DNA of 8,533 nucleotides from Bacteroidia bacterium (lineage in GTDB: Bacteria; Bacteroidota; Bacteroidia; Chitinophagales; Saprospiraceae). The stretch spans positions 1-8,533 of the forward strand of contig JAUILM010000208.1 of the NCBI GenBank assembly GCA_030432855.1, written 5' to 3'. The notes beneath the pieces are model-generated. The model saw only the letters and a list, made by a program, of their open reading frames with translations, was not told where the DNA came from and made no database searches. Shown here in pieces: positions 1 to 6,133 of this stretch. The position numbers were made by a program, and so were the translations under genes. How positions within the stretch are numbered: position 1 is the first letter of the stretch; each line of letters starts with the position of its first letter.

Positions 1-551
1 GATCCCCGGGCTAGTCCATCCCTTTTGTTGGTCAGAACCGATCCGAATCCCATCATTCGGTACCCCTTTGCCTGATCATCCTGAATTGTAAAATCTTCAA
101 CAGCCTTGTATTGTGATTTAATGGCGTCATGTTGACTAAATGGTCCGGGTGTGGCAGGTGTCAGCTGCTCAGGACCACCTCTCTGTCCCCGGGATGTTTC
201 CACTTTGGATAAGCCATAGTCACTGTACAGATCAATAAATGAAGGGTATATATGCTTGCCTTCCAGATTTCGTACCCTGGTTCCTGCTGGCACGGTGAGG
301 TTGCTACCTACGGCACGTATTATCCCATTCTCGATCAGTAAATCCCCTTCTACGACCTTGCCAGGTTCGGTATGGATTTTTGCGTTGGTAAGTAGATATC
401 GGTCAGGACGTTCATCCTGGACACCATTGATTGTATACAAATCTTGCTGAGCAAATCCCGTAGATAAAAAGGTTGCCAGGAGAAGTGTAAATACAATTCT
501 AATGTTCTGCCGGGTACACCCAGGCAGTTGAATAGAGCTCTTGTAAATCAT
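1..551 (-). CDS. Secreted amidohydrolase-like protein, N-terminal part (runs off the left edge)
   Basis: This reading frame starts at the ATG whose complement is 549-551 and stays open for 183 codons to the left edge, so the C-terminus is missing. Residues 1-34 look like a Sec signal peptide: a basic stretch up to R18, a hydrophobic core (IVFTLLLATFLSTGFA), and likely cleavage before QQD. Residues 53-100 resemble the N-terminal beta-sandwich of metal-dependent amidohydrolases (LLTNAKIHTE, then GDLLIENGIIRAVG). The next segment is where such enzymes carry the metal-binding PGFID-x-H-x-H. Here residues 102-113 read YPSFIDLYSDYG, so both histidines are absent. The end of the visible part (GFGSVLTNKRDGLARG) also fits the family. 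From memory, Bacteroidota have long amidohydrolase proteins of about 1000 residues whose first domain has this altered motif and whose second is canonical; this may be one. The substrate is unknown. There is no clear Shine-Dalgarno sequence, as is usual in the phylum. Confidence 0.8.
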   Translation of the reverse strand, partial: MIYKSSIQLPGCTRQNIRIVFTLLLATFLSTGFAQQDLYTINGVQDERPDRYLLTNAKIHTEPGKVVEGDLLIENGIIRAVGSNLTVPAGTRVRNLEGKHIYPSFIDLYSDYGLSKVETSRGQRGGPEQLTPATPGPFSQHDAIKSQYKAVEDFTIQDDQAKGYRMMGFGSVLTNKRDGLARG

Positions 552-568
552 GCTATACTTTTTAGCAT
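550..568 (-). repeat. Small hairpin overlapping the amidohydrolase start codon
   Basis: ATGCTA at 550-555 and TAGCAT at 563-568 are perfect reverse complements separated by 7 nt. In the minus-strand transcript this 6-bp stem would cover the first two bases of the start codon. The stem is short and AT-rich, so it may be weak or accidental. Confidence 0.3.
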
Positions 569-813
569 TAAAAAATGACACTGATTGTCTGCTAACGTGC
601 AGAGCGCTGAAAGGTAATTAATTTGTATCATTTGGATATCAAGTCCTTTCCTCAAATCGAGGGGGATTTGTGGTGACTAAGACCAAAGAACTGACTTTAA
701 AACATCTTCTTTTTCGATTTCAAGGCAACTTCTATAACAAAAGTGAAAATGTCATCCAGTGTTAACGCTTCCATTTTACTACTTTGTCAGATATATAAAT
801 AACTCCTTGTCGT
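552..813. other. Divergent intergenic spacer between the amidohydrolase and the FAD oxidoreductase
   Basis: This 262-bp AT-rich spacer must hold the start signals of two genes pointing away from each other. I see no convincing open reading frame, tRNA or structured RNA. It contains an inverted repeat, CAAATC at 653-658 and GATTTG at 665-670 with a 6-nt spacer, and a small hairpin at the left boundary. No exact TAnnTTTG element is present for either gene. The nearest are TACCTTTC on the minus strand (complement of 609-616, one mismatch) and a TACTTTGT word on the plus strand at 780-787. Confidence 0.6.
653..670. repeat. Inverted repeat CAAATC-N6-GATTTG in the divergent spacer
   Basis: Two perfect 6-bp arms, 653-658 and 665-670, flank a G-rich 6-nt centre (gagggg). 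The repeat sits between two divergent genes, about 100 bp from the amidohydrolase start and 145 bp from the flavoprotein start. It could be an operator for a dimeric regulator or a weak hairpin. No second copy was noticed in the window, so the regulatory reading is only a suggestion. Confidence 0.25.
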
Positions 814-2478
814 ATGCGAAAGCTGATTTTTCTTTCATTTTTCTTCATCTTCATTTCTTGCGAAAACAATGACAGCTCTACTGTGGAGAATGCATCTTCC
901 TGGGATGTGGTTATTTACGGAGGCACCAGTGCAGCTGTATCCGCAGCCGTTCAGCTAAGTAGAATGGGAAAGTCCGTTATTATAGTTTGCCCTGAGACGC
1001 ATCTGGGAGGATTGACAGCTTCGGGTCTGGGCTTTACCGACACGGGAAACAAGGAAGTGATCGGAGGTATTGCACGCGAGTTTTATCATCGTGTGTACAA
1101 ATATTATGATGATCCGGAGACTTGGAAATGGGAGGCAAGAAGTGCATACGGTAATAAAGGCCAGGGTACACCTGCCATTGATGGAGAAAACCGGACCATG
1201 TGGATATTTGAACCTCATATAGCGGAGAAAGTCTTCGAGGATCTGGTAAAAGAAGAAAGTATTACTGTGGTTCGTGATGCCTGGCTGGATCGCTCATCCG
1301 GTGTCAAAGTAAAGGACGGCACAATCGAAAGCATCGCTATGGAGGACGGAACTACTTACGTGGGTGATATTTTCATAGATGCTACGTATGAGGGTGATCT
1401 GATGGCAGCAGCCGGGGTATCTTATCATGTCGGACGTGAGTCACTGGAAACCTATAATGAAAAATGGAATGGAGTACAGGTAGGCGTATTACATCACGGA
1501 CATCATTTTGCAGACATGAATATCAGTCCTTACATTGTACCCAATGATCCGAATAGTGGAGTTCTTCCGCGTATTTCGACCAAACATCCCGGAGAAAAGG
1601 GGGCTGGAGACGACAAGGTCCAGGCCTACTGCTATCGTACATGCCTTACTAAAGTAGATGAAAACAGGGTCCCCTTTCATAAGCCTGAAAACTATGACCC
1701 CAATGAATATGCCTTGCTACCACGCATTTTTGCAGCAGGGTGGAATGAAGTATTTAACAAGTTTGACGCCATCCCTAACGCTAAAACAGACGTCAATAAT
1801 CACGGCCCGCTAAGTTTTGATAACATTGGAATGAATTATGCCTATCCTGAAGGGACCTATGCGGAACGAAAGGCTATTATCGATGAGCATATCAATTACC
1901 AACAGGGACTACTATATTACCTGGCAAACGATCCCGAGGTCCCGGCAGAGATTCGCAGTGAAATGAGTCAGTGGGGATATGCCAGGGATGAATTCGAAGA
2001 TACAGATCATTGGCCCCATCAGATCTATGTACGTGAAGCGCGGAGAATGATCGGCGATTATGTAATGACGGAGCATGAGATAATGGGTGATACTTATGTA
2101 GAGCAACCCATTGGTATGGGATCTTACACCATGGATAGCCACAATACGCAGCGATATATCACGGAAGAGGGTTACGTTCAGAATGAAGGAGATATCGGTG
2201 TTCATCCACCTGTGCCCTACAGCATTGCACTGGGTACGGTGGTTCCCAAATCATCAGAGTGTAAAAACCTGTTGGTACCCGTGGCAGTCTCTAGTTCCCA
2301 TATAGCTTTTGGATCGATCCGTATGGAACCTGTTTTTATGATACTGGGCCAAAGCGCAGCTACCCTGGCGGGCCTGGCGCTGGATCAATCTGTCGGTATA
2401 CATGATATTTCTTACGATGAGCTCAAATCGCATTTGGTAAAGGACGGACAGGTGTTGCGATGGCAAACTGAGAATTAA
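814..2478 (+). CDS. FAD-dependent oxidoreductase (FAD_oxidored type), predicted lipoprotein
   Basis: A complete 554-residue protein. Residues 1-16 (MRKLIFLSFFFIFISC) form a short basic and hydrophobic lipoprotein signal with Cys16 as the likely lipidated residue, followed by ENND and a Ser/Asn-rich linker, so the protein should be membrane anchored outside the cytoplasm. Residues 31-65 form a Rossmann dinucleotide-binding start: DVVIYGGTSAAVSAA, an alpha helix, a second strand (SVIIVCP) and THLGG. The family usually has YGGTPAG here; this protein has Ala41 in place of the last glycine. FIDATYEGDLMAAAG (187-201) and the C-terminal SSSHIAFGSIRMEP followed by GQSAATLAGLAL (493-523) are further family hallmarks. 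Such proteins are often annotated as FAD-dependent oxidoreductases near glycoside hydrolases, but the substrate is not known. The gene ends 24 bp from the end of the convergent GH9 gene. The ATG at 814 is chosen because it gives a clean signal sequence. Confidence 0.88.
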   Translation: MRKLIFLSFFFIFISCENNDSSTVENASSWDVVIYGGTSAAVSAAVQLSRMGKSVIIVCPETHLGGLTASGLGFTDTGNKEVIGGIAREFYHRVYKYYDDPETWKWEARSAYGNKGQGTPAIDGENRTMWIFEPHIAEKVFEDLVKEESITVVRDAWLDRSSGVKVKDGTIESIAMEDGTTYVGDIFIDATYEGDLMAAAGVSYHVGRESLETYNEKWNGVQVGVLHHGHHFADMNISPYIVPNDPNSGVLPRISTKHPGEKGAGDDKVQAYCYRTCLTKVDENRVPFHKPENYDPNEYALLPRIFAAGWNEVFNKFDAIPNAKTDVNNHGPLSFDNIGMNYAYPEGTYAERKAIIDEHINYQQGLLYYLANDPEVPAEIRSEMSQWGYARDEFEDTDHWPHQIYVREARRMIGDYVMTEHEIMGDTYVEQPIGMGSYTMDSHNTQRYITEEGYVQNEGDIGVHPPVPYSIALGTVVPKSSECKNLLVPVAVSSSHIAFGSIRMEPVFMILGQSAATLAGLALDQSVGIHDISYDELKSHLVKDGQVLRWQTEN

Positions 2479-2496
2479 GGTACGACCTCGGTACCT
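2478..2496. terminator. Candidate bidirectional terminator hairpin between convergent genes
   Basis: AGGTAC at 2478-2483 pairs with GTACCT at 2491-2496 around a 7-nt loop. This falls in the 24-bp gap between the convergent stop codons and touches the last base of the flavoprotein stop codon. No strong U-tract follows on the plus strand; on the minus strand the next bases are mildly T-rich (ttaattct). Location supports a terminator role, while the 6-bp stem and poor U-tract weaken it. Confidence 0.3.
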
Positions 2497-2502
2497 GTAG
2501 GA

Positions 2503-4974
2503 TTAGTCAGCCAGTGATGCCAGGTAACCACTCAGTAATAATAGATCTCCCATGGGACTGGACACCGTAAATTCATTAACCGGGGGCATCCAGGTGCCAT
2601 TGAAGCACTTTTCAGCATGTGGCCACTTACTGAGGATATTGGGGAATAGTCCGGTAGCCTCCATACCTTTGATCGACTTTGCATCGCGCCAGCCCCATCT
2701 CGTCTCAGTTTGTTTGGTAGGACCGTAATTGGGAATCCCAGCGGGCATTGGCGTATTATTCCCGGCCCAGTCATGATGAAAGGGCTCAAACCATCGTTCA
2801 CCCAATCCACTGATGTAGCTTCGATTCATGGGATTGGCTCCCATCGTGTATTGTACAGTGCTCACCAGGGCATCCAGATATTTAGGCTCACGAGTGATCA
2901 CATGTGCCATGACGACAGGAAGGATCTTGTTGCCTAATGTTGACATTCTGTCAAGTTCGCTCCGGGTAGGATTGAGAATAGAATACGTATTCTGGGCAGC
3001 ACCTTCCAGCAGATCATCCGCCATATTTACAAGCGCCTTTTTTATTTCATTACTAAGATCGGCATCTGTTACAAATCTATCTATCATCAGGTATCCCACC
3101 AGGACCTCGTAATTGCTTTGAGAGATATCAGCAGTAATTCCTTTTTGAAACAGCTGGTCAATTGTCTGTTTATATTTTTCGTGCCAGATTTGCTCACCAG
3201 TCCGTCGATAGAGGTGCAGACTTGCCAGTGATTCGTAAAAGGTCCTTGATTTCCTGCCAAATACATCAGGAGCATCTGGATTAAGATCGACCCAATGCAT
3301 AGCATCGAGGGCACTCTGCAGGTACTCTTCCGATTTTTCAGGATCATAATTCCGTAGCGATTCAGAAAGTTGTGCTGCCGTAGCCGCATACAGAATACTG
3401 GCTCTGGGAGTGGGTGGGACCAGGGCTGTGGGAATCGAATGGGTCCAACTTGTCTCGCCCTGGTGAGGATGTTCTACCGCTTCTACCCACCAACTAACCG
3501 CTCCGTCGGCATATATTCCCTGGGTTCTCCGAAACACATCCACACCCCACATTCCCTCATCGAGTATATCCGGTATCTCGTTTTTTGACTCCGGCATACC
3601 AAAGCTCTTAGCACTAAAATATGTTGGACGAAGATCATGTAAGTATGCCATCCTTCGGACTGCCCAGAGATGCGTCATGCGTTGGTCAAAATCTCCCGCA
3701 TCCATCCATCCTCCCCAGGCCTGCGGGATTTCCGTATCCCAAAGGATACTGGCTTTCACTCTTTCGAACACTGCTTTTTGTTCTCGTGAGCTAATTTCTC
3801 CGGGAGGATTGAAAAATAGGTCGGGGTCACATTTATGGATGACCAGCCCTGCATCGGGGTGCATATTTAAAGGTCGCAGATAATCAGTGTACGGAGGTCC
3901 CAGAGCTATACCAGACCGTTGGTGCAGATATCCCTTCATCAATAGATGACTCATATCACTCCACACCTTTCGATTGATGTCAAATGAAAAGGAACAACCG
4001 ATACCTTCCACTACTACTTTATATGAGCCGGGATCTTTCACTTCCGAAAAATCCATTTCCAATACATCCGTCAGACTATGATTATACGCTTCACCATCTA
4101 TTTCGTACTCTGGATGATCACCGGAAGTCCTACGAACGGATTTGCCGGCAAATATTTCTTGACTATCCTCTGTCCGTACTATTTTGAAATCAAAATCTTC
4201 CTTGTACTCACAACTTCCTCCTTCACCCATCCAGACACTCAGGTAAGCCGTTTTTTTATCATCGGGTGCAAAGCCCAGCAGATTGACCTGCACGGCCTCA
4301 CTTCGCAGGGCATGATCATGGAAACTAAATGTGATGGAGTCAGGCAATTGTGAAGGGTTATTTAGGTGTATGGTATATTTATTTCCACTACTAAATTCCC
4401 GGTCAAATTCAATGAAGATGTCATGCCTCAAAGGATATTCCTGCTCCAATGACATATGCGTTTTATTGATGGGATAGGTTTTGCGCCATACATGTTCGGG
4501 TTGTTCTGGACCGGAAAACTTGAAATCTGTCTGTGAGCTGACCCTCATATCATCTGGCTCCAGGGAAGTGATGTCAAGGACTTCTCCTGCGATCGCATTA
4601 AAGTTTCGAAACCACTCGTCATTTGGCCCACAGATGTATCCCGTCCGGTATCCACCCCTCTTCAGTATTTTGGTGTATCCGTGATACCCTTCATAAAGAA
4701 TGGAATCTCCTTCCCGGGGTTCATAAGGCTTTAGATTGGAATGAATCACAGAGCGTTCGTCAATTGTGATTACCAGAATATTTTTGTCGGCCAGCCAGAC
4801 ATGCCTAACCAATGGTTTGCTTGTGGCGGGCAAGGAGCTAACTCCCATGACCAGGTCAGGCTGAGCACCTGCATAATACTGATGATGCACGATACCATGT
4901 AATGCGGTCTGCGCAAGACTCTGTGAAATCAGGAAAATAAAGAAGATAAAACTTAGGCAATTGTGTCTTTTCAT
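2503..4974 (-). CDS. Secreted glycoside hydrolase family 9 (endoglucanase-like) enzyme
   Basis: An inverting glycosidase of family GH9, whose members mostly cleave beta-1,4-glucans. From the ATG at 4974 it has 823 residues. Residues 1-22 (MKRHNCLSFIFF and onwards, ending SLAQ) are a standard signal peptide. A further in-frame ATG at 5010 would add 12 uncharged residues in front of this, so 4974 is preferred; neither start has a clear Shine-Dalgarno. Residues about 25-220 form an N-terminal region I cannot assign. An Ig-like CelD_N domain follows at about 225-335, starting at VQVNLLGF. The catalytic domain covers about 340-823. GGWMDAGDFDQR (422-432) holds the paired aspartates D425 and D428 that activate water. 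NPMNRSYISGLG (714-725) is the conserved late motif, and VNEFTV carries the likely acid E801. All key residues are present, so the enzyme should be active. The substrate is not fixed by sequence; cellulose, mixed-linkage glucan or another beta-glucan are possible. Confidence 0.92.
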   Translation of the reverse strand: MKRHNCLSFIFFIFLISQSLAQTALHGIVHHQYYAGAQPDLVMGVSSLPATSKPLVRHVWLADKNILVITIDERSVIHSNLKPYEPREGDSILYEGYHGYTKILKRGGYRTGYICGPNDEWFRNFNAIAGEVLDITSLEPDDMRVSSQTDFKFSGPEQPEHVWRKTYPINKTHMSLEQEYPLRHDIFIEFDREFSSGNKYTIHLNNPSQLPDSITFSFHDHALRSEAVQVNLLGFAPDDKKTAYLSVWMGEGGSCEYKEDFDFKIVRTEDSQEIFAGKSVRRTSGDHPEYEIDGEAYNHSLTDVLEMDFSEVKDPGSYKVVVEGIGCSFSFDINRKVWSDMSHLLMKGYLHQRSGIALGPPYTDYLRPLNMHPDAGLVIHKCDPDLFFNPPGEISSREQKAVFERVKASILWDTEIPQAWGGWMDAGDFDQRMTHLWAVRRMAYLHDLRPTYFSAKSFGMPESKNEIPDILDEGMWGVDVFRRTQGIYADGAVSWWVEAVEHPHQGETSWTHSIPTALVPPTPRASILYAATAAQLSESLRNYDPEKSEEYLQSALDAMHWVDLNPDAPDVFGRKSRTFYESLASLHLYRRTGEQIWHEKYKQTIDQLFQKGITADISQSNYEVLVGYLMIDRFVTDADLSNEIKKALVNMADDLLEGAAQNTYSILNPTRSELDRMSTLGNKILPVVMAHVITREPKYLDALVSTVQYTMGANPMNRSYISGLGERWFEPFHHDWAGNNTPMPAGIPNYGPTKQTETRWGWRDAKSIKGMEATGLFPNILSKWPHAEKCFNGTWMPPVNEFTVSSPMGDLLLLSGYLASLAD

Positions 4975-5101
4975 AGTAGAGTTGGTGGTTGGATTGGCGT
5001 GACCAAACATAGTGAAACGGAATGATAAATCGTAACTACACTTCGCTACAAAGTATTGATCTGCTTTATATATATTACCTGGAAAATTATCCGGTGTCCA
5101 T

Positions 5102-5109
5102 TATTTTTG
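5102..5109 (+). promoter_or_regulatory. Bacteroidota-type -7 promoter element TATTTTTG upstream of the DUF1905 gene
   Basis: TATTTTTG matches the Bacteroidota -7 consensus TAnnTTTG exactly. Transcription would start near 5116, leaving a leader of about 48 nt before the TTG start at 5164. No good TTG or TTTG -33 element is seen about 20 bp upstream. The same octamer lies upstream of the M4 protease gene at 6089-6096. Confidence 0.4.
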
Positions 5110-5163
5110 AAGGATGAAAATGGAGGGTGATCTCGCTCGTGAGGCTTTGGTCGCGGGCGGTAC

Positions 5164-5598
5164 TTGTTAAAGAAGTTTCAGGGAAAAGGTGGCTGGACCT
5201 ATGCCGAACTACCGGGTGTGCGCATGAACAAAAATAATCCCTTTGGTTGGGTTAGGGTCTCAGGAAAAATTGATGATTTCAGACTGGAAAAATACAAGCT
5301 CATGCCTATGGGAAACGGGCGTCTGTTCTTGCCGGTGAAGTCAGCCATCCGCAAGAAAATTAAGAAGGAAGCAGGGGATTATGTAGATATACATTTGTTT
5401 TTGGATGAAAGGCCAGAGGGAATACCCGAGGAATTGATTGCCTGTTTCGAAAATGAACCCAAAATAGTAAGGAAACGCTTTGATGCAATGCCTGATAGAA
5501 TTCGAAATAAATATCTAGATCAGATTTTTGATGCCCGTACTGATGAAGAGAAAACCGAGGAAATTCTAAAGTTGCTGCAAATTTTGACAGACCAATGA
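5164..5598 (+). CDS. DUF1905 / YdeI-OmdA-like protein (TTG start)
   Basis: A 144-residue soluble protein with two parts. Residues 1-80 match the DUF1905 beta-barrel pattern: GKGGWTYAELPG, then FGWVRVSGKIDD, then LMPMGNGRLFLPVKSAIRKK and GDYVDIHL. Residues 87-142 are helical and resemble the YdeI/OmpD-associated (OmdA) C-terminal domain, with FDAMPDRIRNKYLDQIFDART in the usual place. The biochemical function is unknown; the bacteriocin-protection label used for the family rests on distant members. There is no ATG in frame: upstream stops at 5128 and 5140 leave TTG 5164 as the only common start. The start is therefore non-canonical, and the first beta strand looks a few residues shorter than in relatives. 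The gene overlaps the following acetyltransferase by 4 bp (ATGA), so the two are probably translated together. Confidence 0.8.
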   Translation: MLKKFQGKGGWTYAELPGVRMNKNNPFGWVRVSGKIDDFRLEKYKLMPMGNGRLFLPVKSAIRKKIKKEAGDYVDIHLFLDERPEGIPEELIACFENEPKIVRKRFDAMPDRIRNKYLDQIFDARTDEEKTEEILKLLQILTDQ

Positions 5599-6059
5599 AT
5601 TATATAACAGACATTTTTCGTGAGGCAAAAAAGGAGGATATCCCCGTGATCCTGGAATTAATGCGGCATTTTAATGGTGAGTCGGGATATGAGTTTAGTG
5701 AAGATTTAAAAAAGTCCTGTATTAATTTATTCATCAGTAATAGTGAGCTGGGCAGAATGTGGTTAATCCTTTCAGAAGGAAATCCGGTAGGATACATTGT
5801 GCTTACCTGGGGATTTAGTTTTGAATATCTGGGTAGAGATGCTTTTATTGATGAGTTGTATATCCTGAAACCTTACCGTGGAAAAGGTTTGGGAACTCAG
5901 GCGATACAGTACGTACAGGCTTATTGTGCGTCAAATGACATCCAGGCTATACATCTGGAAGTGGAGCCGGATAATCAACGAGCCATCGGCACGTACCAAA
6001 GACTGAACTTTGGTGAAACAGGTCGACGTCTTATGACCTACAGGGTGCCATCGGTATAG
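5595..6059 (+). CDS. GNAT-family N-acetyltransferase
   Basis: A 154-residue cytoplasmic acyltransferase expected to move an acetyl group from acetyl-CoA to an amine. The acetyl-CoA pyrophosphate loop is YRGKGLG (residues 94-100), just after the core strand FIDELYILKP. Strand 5 is AIHLEVEPDN (118-127), followed by the helix RAIGTYQRLNFGETGRR typical of GNAT motif B. The N-terminal half (IFREAKKEDIPVILELM) is the usual alpha1-alpha2 region. Length fits a single-domain enzyme. The substrate cannot be told; both protein and small-molecule acceptors occur in the family. Its ATG overlaps the stop of the upstream DUF1905 gene (ATGA at 5595-5598), which supports both the start and a two-gene operon. 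Confidence 0.9.
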   Translation: MNYITDIFREAKKEDIPVILELMRHFNGESGYEFSEDLKKSCINLFISNSELGRMWLILSEGNPVGYIVLTWGFSFEYLGRDAFIDELYILKPYRGKGLGTQAIQYVQAYCASNDIQAIHLEVEPDNQRAIGTYQRLNFGETGRRLMTYRVPSV

Positions 6060-6088
6060 ATTATTTCAAATCAGTTATTTCTGCAAAA

Positions 6089-6096
6089 TATTTTTG
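6089..6096 (+). promoter_or_regulatory. Bacteroidota-type -7 promoter element TATTTTTG upstream of the M4 protease
   Basis: TATTTTTG is an exact match to TAnnTTTG. A TTTC at 6064-6067, one base off TTTG, lies 21 bp upstream, close to the expected -33 spacing. Transcription would begin near 6103, about 30 nt before the ATG at 6134. This suggests the protease has its own promoter rather than depending on the DUF1905/GNAT unit. Confidence 0.45.
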
Positions 6097-6133
6097 GCTT
6101 GAAAGTTGGTGAATAAAACTCATATTTGATCTC

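Noticed and set aside
1..10. The first ten bases resemble a cloning-vector polylinker (BamHI/SmaI junction).
   Set aside because: On the minus strand these bases continue the amidohydrolase frame as DGLARG, a conserved family segment, so they are genuine.
256..450. Plus-strand open frame of 64 codons.
   Set aside because: It lies opposite the well-supported amidohydrolase frame and its product resembles nothing known.
955..1218. Minus-strand open frame within the flavoprotein gene, and similar ones at 1489-1680, 1912-2205 and 2254-2466.
   Set aside because: They are antisense to a complete conserved gene and lack recognisable domains or start signals.
5114..5170. An 18-codon open frame starting ATG AAA ATG with a weak purine-rich stretch before it, as a possible leader peptide.
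   Set aside because: The predicted transcript start from the TATTTTTG element is at or after its ATG, and the peptide shows no attenuator features.
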